A stretch of DNA of 64,000 nucleotides from Longilinea arvoryzae (GCF_001050235.1 NZ_DF967972.1:2303855-2367854), one strand, 5' to 3'; positions 37,171 to 46,785 are shown, counted from the first letter of the stretch. Notes: generated from the letters alone by a model not told the origin. Numbers and translations: made by a program.

Positions 37171-38238
37171 ATGGGAATCCAACTGGATCTCGACCATCCA
37201 ACGCTTTTTCACGAAGTGGATGGGGAGAACATGCTCGCCTGGATCGACGGTTTGCCGGCCCAACTTGAGAGCGCCTATCGTGCCGGGCTGTCGTTGCCAT
37301 TACCCGAAAATCGGATCTACCGCGCCATTATTTTGACCGGGGTGGGCGGTTCGGTCATGGCTGGCGATCTGTTTGCATCTTACGCCGCTGGGCTATGCCC
37401 GCTCCCGATTTTCGTGCACCGGGATTACGACCTGCCCGCCTGGGCCAAAGGCGGGCAAATCCTTGTGGTAGGGATGTCCCTGTCTGGAAATGCGGAGGAA
37501 ACCCTGGCGGCGCTCGAAGCCGCTCGACGGAATGGATGCGCGGTCATGGCTTTCACCCGGGGTGGGCAACTGTTGGAACTGGCTGAGAAGAATACCATTC
37601 CGATCTGGCGCGTCGAATTCGCCGGGCCCCCACGCGCTTCGGTGGGTTGGTTCTTTGGCCTGCTTTTGGCGCTGTTTTTCCGACTGGGGTTGATTCCGGA
37701 TCCGGCGCGGGACCTGATGGCGACCATCGAGGCCATGCAGGCCCAACAGATGCAAATTGGCTCGGAAGTTCCAACGCGCCAGAATTCGGCCAAGCGTTTG
37801 GCCGGACAGGTGGTGGAACGCTGGGTGAGCGTGTTTGGCTCCGGATCGCTCGCGGTCGTGGCACGGCGCTGGAAAAGCCAGTTAGGCGAATTGGCGAAAA
37901 CCTGGGCGCAATTCGATGTCCTACCCGAGGCAGATTACAACACCGTCGAAGGCGTCGCCAATCCGCCGGACCTGGTCCCGAAGGCGTATGCGATATTTCT
38001 GCACGGCTCCAGGGATCATCCGCGCAACCAACTGCGGACGCAACTGACCCAGCGCACGCTGATGCTGGAGGGCATTCCCACGGATATCATCAGTGCCAGA
38101 GGCGACAGTGCAATGGAACAGATGTGGACGGCGCTGCACTACGGTGATTATTTTGCCTATTATCTGGCCATGATCTACGGCGCCGATCCCAATCCAGTGG
38201 ACCGAATTCAGAGTATTCAGGCGGATCTGGCCGCCTGA
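37171..38238 (+). CDS. Bifunctional phosphoglucose/phosphomannose isomerase
   Basis: 355 aa SIS-fold sugar isomerase. GVGGSVMAGDLF and VGMSLSGNAEETLAALEAA are the SIS-domain phosphate-binding loops, and PEADYNTVEGV with the C-terminal Arg/His region resembles archaeal-type PGI/PMI. It interconverts fructose-6-P with glucose-6-P and mannose-6-P. The ATG at 37171 has GGAGG at ideal spacing. It follows the FW lipoprotein and may be co-transcribed. Confidence 0.88.
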   Translation: MGIQLDLDHPTLFHEVDGENMLAWIDGLPAQLESAYRAGLSLPLPENRIYRAIILTGVGGSVMAGDLFASYAAGLCPLPIFVHRDYDLPAWAKGGQILVVGMSLSGNAEETLAALEAARRNGCAVMAFTRGGQLLELAEKNTIPIWRVEFAGPPRASVGWFFGLLLALFFRLGLIPDPARDLMATIEAMQAQQMQIGSEVPTRQNSAKRLAGQVVERWVSVFGSGSLAVVARRWKSQLGELAKTWAQFDVLPEADYNTVEGVANPPDLVPKAYAIFLHGSRDHPRNQLRTQLTQRTLMLEGIPTDIISARGDSAMEQMWTALHYGDYFAYYLAMIYGADPNPVDRIQSIQADLAA

Positions 38239-38331
38239 CGCGGACGGCCAGAATTTTCAAACCGTCTTTGACTTAAAACTGGCCTTCCCGGGCGAAAGGT
38301 GCATATATAATACTTAGCCTGCGGAGGCGGC

Positions 38332-39123
38332 GTGAAGGTTTTTGGGCGGCTGGTTCAAATCTCTTTTCGGCAGCAGTTGACCTACCGGACGGCCATGCTG
38401 GCCGGACTGGCGACCAACCTTTTCTTTGGCATGCTGCGGGTAGCCGTCATGGTGGCTTTATATAACGGCCAGAAATCCGTCAACGGCCTTTCGATGGAGG
38501 GGGCGATCACCTTCGCCGGACTGACCCAGGCGATGATCATGTTCCTGATGCTGTTCGGCTATACCGAGATCATCCTGAGCGTCACGACTGGCGCGGTGGC
38601 CGGAGATTTGCTCCGGCCAATCGACTATTTCGTGCTGTGGTTGGGGAAGGACCTTGGTCGGGCGCTCGTCAATTTGCTGGTACGCGGTATCTTCTTTTTC
38701 GCGCTTTTCGCGCTTTTTTTTCATATTATCCTGCCGCAGGGATTTATCCAGTGGTTGGCATTTGGACTTTCTTTGGTCCTCAGCTATCTGCTCAGCTTTA
38801 GCTGGCGTTTCCTGGTCAATCTGGCCTCATTCTGGACTCCGGATGCGATCGGTATCAGCCGGATTCTCTTTTTGTTGACCCAATTCCTTTCCGGCTTTCT
38901 CTTTCCGCTGCAGCTTCTGCCCGATTGGTTCAGCGCGATGTGCAAAATGACGCCGTTTCCATCGATCGTCAACACGCCCGTGGGCATTTTTCTGGGGACG
39001 ATCCAGGGCGGCAGCATCGGGCTGGAACTCCTGCGGCAGGCGATCTGGCTGGGCGGGCTGGTTCTGGCCGGCCAGTTGATCTACCGGGCGGGCATCCGCA
39101 AACTGGTGGTGCAGGGTGGATGA
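38332..39123 (+). CDS. ABC-2 type permease (DUF990-like), first subunit
   Basis: 263 aa with six transmembrane segments. RLVQISFRQQLTYRTAMLAGLATNLFFG, the loop GDLLRPIDYFVLWLGKDLG and the C-terminal helices match the paired ABC-2 permeases of the DUF990/ABC2_membrane_6 type. The start is GTG with GGAGG upstream; TATAAT lies at 38306-38311. It overlaps the second permease by 8 bp and forms an exporter with it and the ATPase. Substrate unknown. Confidence 0.88.
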   Translation: MKVFGRLVQISFRQQLTYRTAMLAGLATNLFFGMLRVAVMVALYNGQKSVNGLSMEGAITFAGLTQAMIMFLMLFGYTEIILSVTTGAVAGDLLRPIDYFVLWLGKDLGRALVNLLVRGIFFFALFALFFHIILPQGFIQWLAFGLSLVLSYLLSFSWRFLVNLASFWTPDAIGISRILFLLTQFLSGFLFPLQLLPDWFSAMCKMTPFPSIVNTPVGIFLGTIQGGSIGLELLRQAIWLGGLVLAGQLIYRAGIRKLVVQGG

Positions 39124-39934
39124 GCTGCGCTGGAATTTCCGCCTTTACCTGCACCTGTTGAGCGCGAATTTGCGTTCGCAGATGCAGTACCGCTTATCGT
39201 TCTGGATGGATTTTCTGGCGACATTGCTGGGCAACGGCATCGGCATTTTCACCCTCGCGCTGGTCCTGAGCCGGTTTGGGAACATTGCAGGCTGGACCAT
39301 CGGCGAGGTGGCCCTGTTGGCTGGCATGGCCGAGACCTCCTTCGCGCTGATGGATATGATTTGCAGCGGAATCGACCCGGATTACTTCAGCCCGATGGTG
39401 CGATTGGGCAGGTTGGACCAGTACCTGCTGCGGCCTGTAAACCTGATGGTCCAGTTATTCGGCTCACGCTTCCTGCTGCGCCGGTTGGGCCGCATCTCCG
39501 AGGGTTTGTTGGTCTTGACGGCGGCCTTTCTGCTCACGGACATCCAGTGGACGGTCGGAAAAATACTGTTCATACCGGTCGTGATCCTCAGCCAGGTCGT
39601 TAGTATGGGGGCACTGTTTCTGATCGGTTCGACCATCACCTTCTGGACGGTCGAGCGCATCGAAGCGATGAATATGCTGACCTACGGCGGTGTGGAGTTG
39701 ATGACCTATCCGATGAGCATCTACCCGGGTTGGATATTGCGTGTGTTTACCTACATCGTGCCGATGATCTTTTTGAATTATTATCCGGCGCTGTTTATTT
39801 TGGGGAAACCGGATCCATTGGGATTTCCGGCATTCGCGCCTTTTCTGGCCCCGTTTGTGGCGATTGGCATGGGAACGGCAGCGCTGCTGTTTTGGTCATT
39901 CGGGTTGAAGCATTACCAGAGCACGGGTACATAA
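39116..39934 (+). CDS. ABC-2 type permease (DUF990-like), second subunit
   Basis: 272 aa polytopic protein paralogous to the preceding permease: YRLSFWMDFLATLLGNGIGIFTLALV, then MVRLGRLDQYLLRPVNLMVQLFG, then six hydrophobic segments. The GTG start at 39116 overlaps the upstream stop by 8 bp and has a GGTGG-like site. Forms a heterodimeric exporter channel with its neighbour. Substrate unknown. Confidence 0.87.
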   Translation: MDELRWNFRLYLHLLSANLRSQMQYRLSFWMDFLATLLGNGIGIFTLALVLSRFGNIAGWTIGEVALLAGMAETSFALMDMICSGIDPDYFSPMVRLGRLDQYLLRPVNLMVQLFGSRFLLRRLGRISEGLLVLTAAFLLTDIQWTVGKILFIPVVILSQVVSMGALFLIGSTITFWTVERIEAMNMLTYGGVELMTYPMSIYPGWILRVFTYIVPMIFLNYYPALFILGKPDPLGFPAFAPFLAPFVAIGMGTAALLFWSFGLKHYQSTGT

Positions 39935-39946
39935 GCGAGGCAGACC

Positions 39947-40960
39947 GTGAGCGAAATAATTCGTGTAGCCAATGTGTTCAAGACCTTCGAAATCAACCAA
40001 CGACGCAGTGGAACTTTCTCGACCTTGCGCAGTTTTATTGCGCCGGTCAAACGAACCATCCGGGCAGTGAACGGCATCAGCTTTTCCGTCTTTCCGGGCG
40101 AATTGGTCGGTTATCTGGGGCCGAATGGGGCCGGTAAATCGACGACGATCAAGATTCTCACCGGCCTGCTGGTGCCCACCAGCGGTGAGGTGCGCGCGGC
40201 GGGTTTCATCCCCTGGAAAGACCGCACGGCGTACGTGGCCCATATCGGCGCTGTGTTTGGCCAGCGCTATACGCTGTGGTGGGATTTGCCGGTCTCCGAT
40301 TCCTTCGATCTGCTGCGCGATATGTATCGAGTCCCGAAGGCGCGATTCGACGCAAACCTGAAAGAATTTCGCGAGTTGCTCGAAATGGACGATTTCATCG
40401 AAACCCCGGTGCGTTCTTTGTCGCTGGGCCAACGTATGCGCGCCGAACTGGCGGCCGCGCTGCTGTATGAGCCGCAACTGGTGTTTCTGGATGAACCGAC
40501 GATTGGATTGGATGTGGTCGCAAAAGAGCGAATTCGAGATTTTATCCATTATCTCAACCGCGAACGCGGGACGACCGTCCTGTTGACCACGCACGACCTG
40601 ACGGATATCGAGCGGCTGTGCGATCGGGTGATGATTCTCGATCAGGGACACATCCTGTACGATGGCGCCCTTGACAGGCTGGTGGAACGTTTCGAAACCG
40701 GTCGGCAACTGGCGGTCATGGTGGCCGGAAAAGATCCGGTAGCGCCCATCGAGGGACTACCCTTACCCGTAGTTCAGGATCAGCGGCTGATTTTCACCTT
40801 CGATCCGCACCAGATCTCGGCCCCGGAGATGATCCAACGGGTGACCCGCCATTATGAAGTGCTGGATCTCGAAGTGCGCCGCCCGGATCTCGAAACAACC
40901 ATTCGCCGGATTTACGAGCAGCGTTTGCTGGTGCACGATGATCCGAATGTGAACGGTTGA
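39947..40960 (+). CDS. ABC transporter ATP-binding protein
   Basis: 337 aa. Walker A GPNGAGKSTT, the signature SLGQRMRAELAAALL, Walker B LVFLDEPTIGLD and the switch histidine TTHD are present. The C-terminal 90 residues form the extra domain common in ATPases of ABC-2 exporters. GTG start with GAGG upstream, 12 bp after the second permease. The three genes form one export system. Confidence 0.93.
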   Translation: MSEIIRVANVFKTFEINQRRSGTFSTLRSFIAPVKRTIRAVNGISFSVFPGELVGYLGPNGAGKSTTIKILTGLLVPTSGEVRAAGFIPWKDRTAYVAHIGAVFGQRYTLWWDLPVSDSFDLLRDMYRVPKARFDANLKEFRELLEMDDFIETPVRSLSLGQRMRAELAAALLYEPQLVFLDEPTIGLDVVAKERIRDFIHYLNRERGTTVLLTTHDLTDIERLCDRVMILDQGHILYDGALDRLVERFETGRQLAVMVAGKDPVAPIEGLPLPVVQDQRLIFTFDPHQISAPEMIQRVTRHYEVLDLEVRRPDLETTIRRIYEQRLLVHDDPNVNG

Positions 40961-41004
40961 TCCGCTTGAAAGGCCAAACGTTCCATGAAACGATCGGGTT
41001 TGGA

Positions 41005-41033
41005 TTGACCTGACGGCCGGAGGTGGATACACT
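41005..41033 (+). promoter_or_regulatory. dinB promoter, predicted leaderless
   Basis: TTGACC (41005-41010), 17 bp, TACACT (41028-41033), then 7 nt to the ATG at 41041. The expected transcript begins at or 1 nt before the start codon. The GGAGG at 41018-41022 lies in the spacer and would not be transcribed from here. Confidence 0.7.
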
Positions 41034-41040
41034 TTGAATC

Positions 41041-42228
41041 ATGAGAGTGCGCAAGATCCTCCACCTTGATCTGGACGCTTTCTTCTGCGCGGTGGAAGAA
41101 CTCCATCACCCTGAATTGCGCGGGAAACCCTTTGCGGTCGGCGGGCGAGCCGATTCACGCGGGGTGGTGTCATCCTGCTCCTATCCAGCCAGGGCATTCG
41201 GCATACACTCGGCCATGCCGATGGCGCGCGCGCTGCGTATCTACCCGCAATTGATCGTTGTTTCCGGCAATTATTCGGCCTATTCAGAAGCCTCGCACCA
41301 GGTGATGGATATCTTGCGGCGCTATACAGCATTGTTCGAACAGGTTTCGATCGATGAAGCTTTTATGGATCTCACCGATTTACCAAAAGACGGTCGAACG
41401 CTGGCCGAGGAAATCCAGGCGACGATTCACAGGGAATGCAATTTGCCCTGTTCGTTGGGCGTGGCGACGAACAAACTGGTGGCAAAGATCGCCAATGATT
41501 ATGGGAAGAGCTCGCATCGCGGCAGCGGCACATATCCGAATGCCATCACCGTCGTGCCCCCGGGAGAGGAGGAGACCTTTCTGGCAAAGCTTCCGGCGCA
41601 GGCGTTATGGGGCATCGGTCCCAAGACCGGCGCGCGCCTGGCCGAATTTGGCATCCTGACCATCGGGCAGTTAACTCAGGCGCCGGCCGGATTGTTGGAG
41701 CGTGAATTTGGCAAGTACGGACATGAATTGGTTTTGCATGCCCGGGGTATCGATGACAGCCCGGTGATTACCGAGCACGATGTCAAATCGATCAGCCAGG
41801 AAACCACTTTCGCGCGCGATCTTCGTGACCAGAAACGGCTGCACAATACCCTGCGCGAACTCTCGGAGCAGGTGGCTTACCGGCTGCGCCAGGACAGTCT
41901 GACCGCTTCCACGGTCAAAATCAAGATCCGGTGGAGTGATTTCTCGACCCTGACCCGGCAAACGACGCTTTCCCAGCCGACCGATCAGGACAGCGTAATC
42001 TACGAGACCGCGCTGCATTTATTCGACCATTTATGGCTGCCGGAACAAAAACTGGTAAGATTGATGGGGGTTGGGGTGAGCGGGTTGAACGAACATATTC
42101 ATCAATTAAGTTTATGGGACACCCCGACCGAAAAAGAACGCCGTTTATTGGATGCGGTGGATGATCTGCGGGCTCGCTTTGGTAAAAAAGTGGTTCGCCG
42201 CGGTCTTGAAAAACCACCCAAAAAGTGA
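41041..42228 (+). CDS. dinB: DNA polymerase IV (Y-family)
   Basis: 395 aa translesion polymerase. Catalytic D10 (LHLDLDAFF) and D105/E106 (SIDEAFMD) are intact; SCSYPARAFGIHSAMP and LGVATNKLVAKIAND are typical. The C-terminal tail contains QLSLW (355-359), matching the sliding-clamp-binding pentapeptide. It is preceded by a promoter predicting a leaderless message. I see no obvious SOS box. The stop overlaps the GTGATC before the next gene. Confidence 0.96.
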   Translation: MRVRKILHLDLDAFFCAVEELHHPELRGKPFAVGGRADSRGVVSSCSYPARAFGIHSAMPMARALRIYPQLIVVSGNYSAYSEASHQVMDILRRYTALFEQVSIDEAFMDLTDLPKDGRTLAEEIQATIHRECNLPCSLGVATNKLVAKIANDYGKSSHRGSGTYPNAITVVPPGEEETFLAKLPAQALWGIGPKTGARLAEFGILTIGQLTQAPAGLLEREFGKYGHELVLHARGIDDSPVITEHDVKSISQETTFARDLRDQKRLHNTLRELSEQVAYRLRQDSLTASTVKIKIRWSDFSTLTRQTTLSQPTDQDSVIYETALHLFDHLWLPEQKLVRLMGVGVSGLNEHIHQLSLWDTPTEKERRLLDAVDDLRARFGKKVVRRGLEKPPKK

Positions 42229-42239
42229 TCGGGAGGAGT

Positions 42240-42977
42240 ATGGAACGACTCGGAAAAAAAGCACTCATGCGCATAACCCAACGATCGACGTTCGAAACGC
42301 CGGCCATTCATCTGGAAGACGGGCCGATCATCATCAGTGGGCCGTTGTGGAAATGGGATTGGGTCAGTAAATTGCGCGATGGCCTACTGCCAGCGTTCGT
42401 GATGCAGTTGCTGATTCTCGTTCCGAGTCTCCTGATTTTACCCATCCAAAACCGTTTCAGCCGGCCGGGTTTATTGGTCTATATGCTCATCCTGCTGGCT
42501 GGAGGCGTGGTGACTCTTGAGCGTTCGCTGCCTGAGAACCGGCCGATGGTGCGGCGGGCCTGGTATGGGTTGTCGGGCGGCATGCTGACCTGGATGGCGC
42601 TTGAAGTCACCGACCGTTTGAGCGGCGCTGGATTGACGTCCTTGAACGCCGTGCCTTTTATTCTCATCCTTGGTTTGATCTCGACCATTCTCTGGCGGCG
42701 CGTGTTTCCCCTGCCGGTACGCTGGTTCATGCTGGTGTTCTTTCTGAATTGGATTTCGCGTTTTTTGATATCCGGCGAGGAATTTCTGGCGGGTTATTTT
42801 CCGCAGGTGGAGCTGGCGTATTGGATCACGGCCGGGCTGGGCGGGCTCGGAATTGTGATTTCCCTGATTTCGATCATCTGGCGAAGCCGCGAACGCATTC
42901 AGCGCATGCGCATGGCGATCGGGCTGTGGTTCTCGACTCTGGTGGTCCTTGAAGTTTTGCTGGCCATCTTACTCTAG
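42240..42977 (+). CDS. Polytopic membrane protein of unknown function
   Basis: 245 aa with about seven hydrophobic segments after a charged N-terminus (MERLGKKALMRITQRSTFETPAIHLEDG). Charged loops such as ERSLPENRPMVRRAWYG separate the segments. The ATG at 42240 follows GGGAGG closely; a GTG at 42225 would overlap the dinB stop but lacks a ribosome-binding site. The gene ends overlapping the convergent glycosyltransferase by 4 bp. No family recognised. Confidence 0.75.
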   Translation: MERLGKKALMRITQRSTFETPAIHLEDGPIIISGPLWKWDWVSKLRDGLLPAFVMQLLILVPSLLILPIQNRFSRPGLLVYMLILLAGGVVTLERSLPENRPMVRRAWYGLSGGMLTWMALEVTDRLSGAGLTSLNAVPFILILGLISTILWRRVFPLPVRWFMLVFFLNWISRFLISGEEFLAGYFPQVELAYWITAGLGGLGIVISLISIIWRSRERIQRMRMAIGLWFSTLVVLEVLLAILL

Positions 42978-44224
42978 GCGCGGACCGCCAGTAATTCCTG
43001 GTACACGCTGGACATCCGCTGGGCGATAATGCTCCAGTCATAACCGCGGGCATAATCGGCGGCCTGCTGCCCCAGTTGGTTGCGCAACTCCGGGTTGCAA
43101 ACCAACAGGGCGAGTTTTTCAGCCAGGGCCTGCGGGTCGTCGTCCGGTATGGAATAACCGGTGACGCCGTCCTGCACCAGGAATGCCAGACCGCCCACCT
43201 GAGAAGCAATCACCGGGGTTCCACAGGCCATGGCCTCCAGGGCAACCATGCCAAAAGACTCGTAATGCGACGGCATGACCACCACTTCGGCCGCGCTGTA
43301 ATAGTAGGGCAGCGTATCCTGAGCGCGTTTGCCGAGGAACAACACCAGGTCGTCCACCCCCAGGTCGTGACACAGCGCCTGAAGACGCGCCATTTCAGTA
43401 TTTTCCATTTCGGGGGTGACGGCAGGATCGCCGCCCACGATGGCCAGGTAATGCGGGCAGCCGGAGATGATCCGGTCCTTGAATAACAGTGCGATGGCGC
43501 GAATGAGTGTCTCGACGCCTTTGAGCGGCTCGATCCGCCCGACGAACAGGATCATGCGGTCGTGCGGATGAATACCGATGACGGCGCGAGCTTCATCGGG
43601 TGGAATGGGGTAAAAATGACTGGTATCCACACCCGGCGGAATCACCGTGATTTTTGACTTATCGGCATGATAGAGAAATTGGAGTTGCGACAACTCGGCG
43701 GGTGTGGCCGCGATGATGCGATCAGCTGCCCGAAGAACCTGATACTCGCCATCGATGCGGTAGCCGCCTTCCATTTCCTGCGGCGTGCGCGCGACCCGGT
43801 TTTTCATCAATACCAGTGTGTGGAACATATGCAGGATGGGCAGATTCCATTCCGCCTTGAGTTGCATGGCGGCGACGCCTGACATCCAATAATGGCTGTG
43901 GATCAGGTCGTAGTGAATACCTTTCTCAGCGGCAAACCTTTGAATTCCATCCACAAACTCGGTCAGATAGTTCACCAATTCCGGCTTGGGCAGGGGAACT
44001 TCGGGGCCGGCCAGGACGTGAACGACGCGGTTGCCATAGCCCAGGTCGTGCAACACGTGAGGAACGTGTTCATCCTGCGAACGGGTGAACACATCGACGT
44101 GAATGCCCAATCCCCCCAGGTGGCGGGTAAGCTCGCGCACATAAACGTTCATCCCGCCGGTGTCTTTACCGCCGAGCGTCGCCAACGGGCAGGTGTGATA
44201 CGAAAGCATGGCAACATTAATCAT
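42974..44224 (-). CDS. Family 4 glycosyltransferase (MshA/sucrose-phosphate-synthase-like)
   Basis: 416 aa GT-B enzyme. The N-terminus has SYHTCPLATLGGKDTGGMNVYVRELTRHL, and DLIHSHYWMSG precedes the C-terminal donor domain (LFVGRIEPLKGVETLI, then EX7E in ESFGMVALEAM). These match retaining glycosyltransferases such as MshA or sucrose-phosphate synthases. Acceptor cannot be deduced. The gene is divergent from tRNA-Thr. Confidence 0.88.
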   Translation of the reverse strand: MINVAMLSYHTCPLATLGGKDTGGMNVYVRELTRHLGGLGIHVDVFTRSQDEHVPHVLHDLGYGNRVVHVLAGPEVPLPKPELVNYLTEFVDGIQRFAAEKGIHYDLIHSHYWMSGVAAMQLKAEWNLPILHMFHTLVLMKNRVARTPQEMEGGYRIDGEYQVLRAADRIIAATPAELSQLQFLYHADKSKITVIPPGVDTSHFYPIPPDEARAVIGIHPHDRMILFVGRIEPLKGVETLIRAIALLFKDRIISGCPHYLAIVGGDPAVTPEMENTEMARLQALCHDLGVDDLVLFLGKRAQDTLPYYYSAAEVVVMPSHYESFGMVALEAMACGTPVIASQVGGLAFLVQDGVTGYSIPDDDPQALAEKLALLVCNPELRNQLGQQAADYARGYDWSIIAQRMSSVYQELLAVRA

Positions 44225-44235
44225 AAAGTGAAACC

Positions 44236-44265
44236 TTGCAAAATCCGCATGGGTGCTGGTATAAT
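44236..44265 (+). promoter_or_regulatory. tRNA-Thr promoter
   Basis: TTGCAA (44236-44241), 18 bp, TATAAT (44260-44265), with a TG extension at the -10. The mature tRNA begins 9 bp downstream. Confidence 0.75.
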
Positions 44266-44274
44266 TTTTTCCAC

Positions 44275-44347
44275 GTCACCGTAGCTCAGTTGGTAGAGCA
44301 GACGTTTCGTAAACGCCAGGTCATGGGTTCAAATCCCTTCGGTGGCT
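44275..44347 (+). tRNA. tRNA-Thr (anticodon CGU)
   Basis: A 73-nt cloverleaf. Acceptor GTCACCG pairs with CGGTGGC (one G-U); D arm GCTC/GAGC; anticodon loop TTCGTAA giving CGU; T loop TTCAAAT. Two stem mismatches are present: A-C in the anticodon stem and T-T in the T stem. The discriminator is T and CCA is not encoded. A strong promoter lies just upstream. Confidence 0.9.
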
Positions 44348-44724
44348 CATGTGATTTAAACCCGGGAAATGCCGCGCGCCTGGATTAGAATATGGCGTGG
44401 GGGGTGATGAAAATCCATCAGGTTTGTTTCTTTTCCGCACCTGTATGGGGCCTGCGTCCATCGAATGGATGTGAAAAAGAATGATCTGCTGGTATATTAC
44501 CACAGGGTGCATCAATATTGAGCGAAAAAAATCGTCGCCCCTGGAAAAATTTCGTAAATCGAGATTTGAACCTGTATTTTATAAACACATTGGGTGCATG
44601 TATTACCGATGATCTGGCAAGTCTACTACGAATTCGCCATCAAGACTCAGCGCAAAAACAGACTTGAACGCAAAAGGGCGACGGGAAAGTCAGGTTTCTT
44701 TTTTGAATTATAATGTTTGGATAC
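44348..44724. other. Intergenic region after tRNA-Thr
   Basis: About 375 bp with no coding sequence I can support. AT-rich toward its end. No repeat of the tRNA 3' end, so no sign of an integration site. A TATAAT at 44709-44714 probably serves the following gene. Confidence 0.6.
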
Positions 44725-46785
44725 ATGTTAATCATTCTTCCCATATTCGTTTGGATCCTGGCAGTATTGTTTTGGCTGGGCGGATCGGAGCAGGACGCCC
44801 GCTCGGCTATCTATCCTCATTCCACGGGCTCTGCGGTGATTCTGGCGAATATCTGCTGGGGCGCCTACCTGGCGGTTATTTCAGAGCTGTTAAGCCTGGC
44901 GCATTTTCTCACGACCACCGGGGTGGGGCTGAGCTGGGGACTTGCCTTCATCCTGCTCTCAATTTTTGGTTTTCGATCGGGTTTCTTAAAACGCGGCCTG
45001 CGCCGTATGGGCGTCGCCTGGCGGTGTATCCAACCCGGTGATTATGTGCTGGCGGGCGTGCTGGCGCTGCTTTCCGGCGCGCTGCTCCTCATCTTGATCG
45101 TTTCACCTTCCGGTAATAACGATTCGCTGCAATATCACCTGGCCCGGGTCGTTCACTGGGCTCAAGATGCCAGCCTGCAACATTACGCCACGGGATTTGT
45201 TCCCCAACTCTATAATCCGATCTGGGCCGAAGAAGTCATTCTCCATTTGCGTCTGTTGTGGGGGAATGATCAGTTGGCCGGTCTGGTGCAGTGGGGCGCC
45301 ATGTTGACCTCGTTGGTGGCCGTGTGTGAAATTTCTTCTGAATTGGGAATCAAAAGGCACGGTCGGTGGATCGCGGTCGCTTTTGTGTTCAGCCTGCCGA
45401 TGGGGGTTTTGCAATCGGTCAGCACTCAAAACGATTATGGGGTAGCTTTCTGGTTGGCGGCCATGGCCTGGTTGTGCGTCCGCGCCCTCACGCGCCCATT
45501 GAGTGTGCTGGAAGCTTTGATGCTGGGGTTGGCGGTCGGCCTGGGCGCACTCACCAAGGGTACATTCTATCCGTTCGCTTTACCCTTTGGTGTATTGTTC
45601 CTGTACGCCAGCCTGCGCTGGATCTGGCGACAGGTCGATCGGAAGAAAGCCTGGCGGCGAACCCTGCTCTTGTTTGGAATCATCGGGCTATCGATCATTG
45701 CGCTGAACGGCGGATATTGGATCCGAAATCTGCAATCCTTTGGCAATCCGCTTGGCCCTTCAGATTGGATTTCGAATATGACCGCTGGATCGATGAGTGT
45801 GGGGAAGTTATTTTCATCCCTCATCGCACAAGTGGCCATGAATTTCAGTTCGCCCTTCGATCAAATCAATAACCCGATCATTCAGACCATTCGGACCCGG
45901 CTGGGTCCGATCGATCCACGGATGAATAATTTTTCCATGATCTGGGGCTGGAACCATGAAGATACGGCGGGAAATCCCTTGCACGTCATCATCCTGGCGC
46001 TGGGGTTGTTGATTTTGCCATTCTCATGGAGGAAAGACCCCGACCGACGTTTATGGGGTTATCTGGCGACCGTACTGGGATCATTTGCCATGATGGCCCT
46101 GGTGGTTCACCTGGATGCGTACGGGGTTCGCTACCAGTTGCCGTTGTTCGTTCTCTTCTCGCCGCTGGTCGGCGCGGCATTGGAATTTCCGCGTTTCGAA
46201 AAAGCTACCAATTCAGGGGACTCGTTCCTTTCACGCCGGCGTTGGATTTATCGAACCTGGCAGGCTGTGAAATTATCTCTGGTCTTCATCTTGATTCTTG
46301 CAGCATTACCATGGGTATTATTCAACCGCTCGCATCCCCTAATCGCGATGAAGGAAAAGGTCGAACCGTTTTCCATCCCTTGCAAGCCCATCCTGGGTTG
46401 TACGGGAGGAAGCATCCTCTTCGAATCGCCCATGAATTCGCTTTTTGCCAACCATTACGATCTTATTCGACCCTACTCGCAGATGACCGATGATTTACAA
46501 AGGTTGGGTTGTAAGGATGTTGGCCTGCGGATCGATTCGCATGACCCGGAATATCTCTTCTGGTGGTTGTTGGATGCACCCCAATCCGGGTATCGGTTGG
46601 AATCTTTGTACACCAATCCGGATCTCGAGCGCTATATCGATCCGGCTTTTCATCCCTGCGCCATTATTTGCACGATCTGCGGCGATCGAACCCGTTTGCA
46701 CGGTTTGTCTCTTGCAGGAGAATATTCGGGTGTGAAATTGTTTGCCGGTCCAGGATTCGAGTCCGATGAAGGACCCAATAACTGA
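44725..46785 (+). CDS. GT39-like multi-spanning membrane glycosyltransferase
   Basis: 686 aa with about ten to twelve transmembrane segments in the N-terminal 500 residues. The first periplasmic loop has GNNDSLQYHLARVVHW with an acidic residue placed like the catalytic aspartate of PMT/ArnT-type enzymes. The C-terminal 180 residues are soluble and rich in cysteine pairs (IPCKPILGC, CAIICTIC). An ATG at 44713 lies inside the TATAAT; the next in-frame ATG at 44725 would then be about 4 nt from the start site. Donor and acceptor unknown. Confidence 0.75.
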   Translation: MLIILPIFVWILAVLFWLGGSEQDARSAIYPHSTGSAVILANICWGAYLAVISELLSLAHFLTTTGVGLSWGLAFILLSIFGFRSGFLKRGLRRMGVAWRCIQPGDYVLAGVLALLSGALLLILIVSPSGNNDSLQYHLARVVHWAQDASLQHYATGFVPQLYNPIWAEEVILHLRLLWGNDQLAGLVQWGAMLTSLVAVCEISSELGIKRHGRWIAVAFVFSLPMGVLQSVSTQNDYGVAFWLAAMAWLCVRALTRPLSVLEALMLGLAVGLGALTKGTFYPFALPFGVLFLYASLRWIWRQVDRKKAWRRTLLLFGIIGLSIIALNGGYWIRNLQSFGNPLGPSDWISNMTAGSMSVGKLFSSLIAQVAMNFSSPFDQINNPIIQTIRTRLGPIDPRMNNFSMIWGWNHEDTAGNPLHVIILALGLLILPFSWRKDPDRRLWGYLATVLGSFAMMALVVHLDAYGVRYQLPLFVLFSPLVGAALEFPRFEKATNSGDSFLSRRRWIYRTWQAVKLSLVFILILAALPWVLFNRSHPLIAMKEKVEPFSIPCKPILGCTGGSILFESPMNSLFANHYDLIRPYSQMTDDLQRLGCKDVGLRIDSHDPEYLFWWLLDAPQSGYRLESLYTNPDLERYIDPAFHPCAIICTICGDRTRLHGLSLAGEYSGVKLFAGPGFESDEGPNN

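Noticed and set aside
44713-44715. ATG at 44713 as start of the GT39-like gene
   Set aside because: It lies inside TATAAT; the ATG at 44725 is compatible with that promoter, though 44713 remains possible if another promoter is used.
44348-44724. Possible integration site after tRNA-Thr
   Set aside because: No duplication of the tRNA 3' end, no integrase and no composition change downstream.
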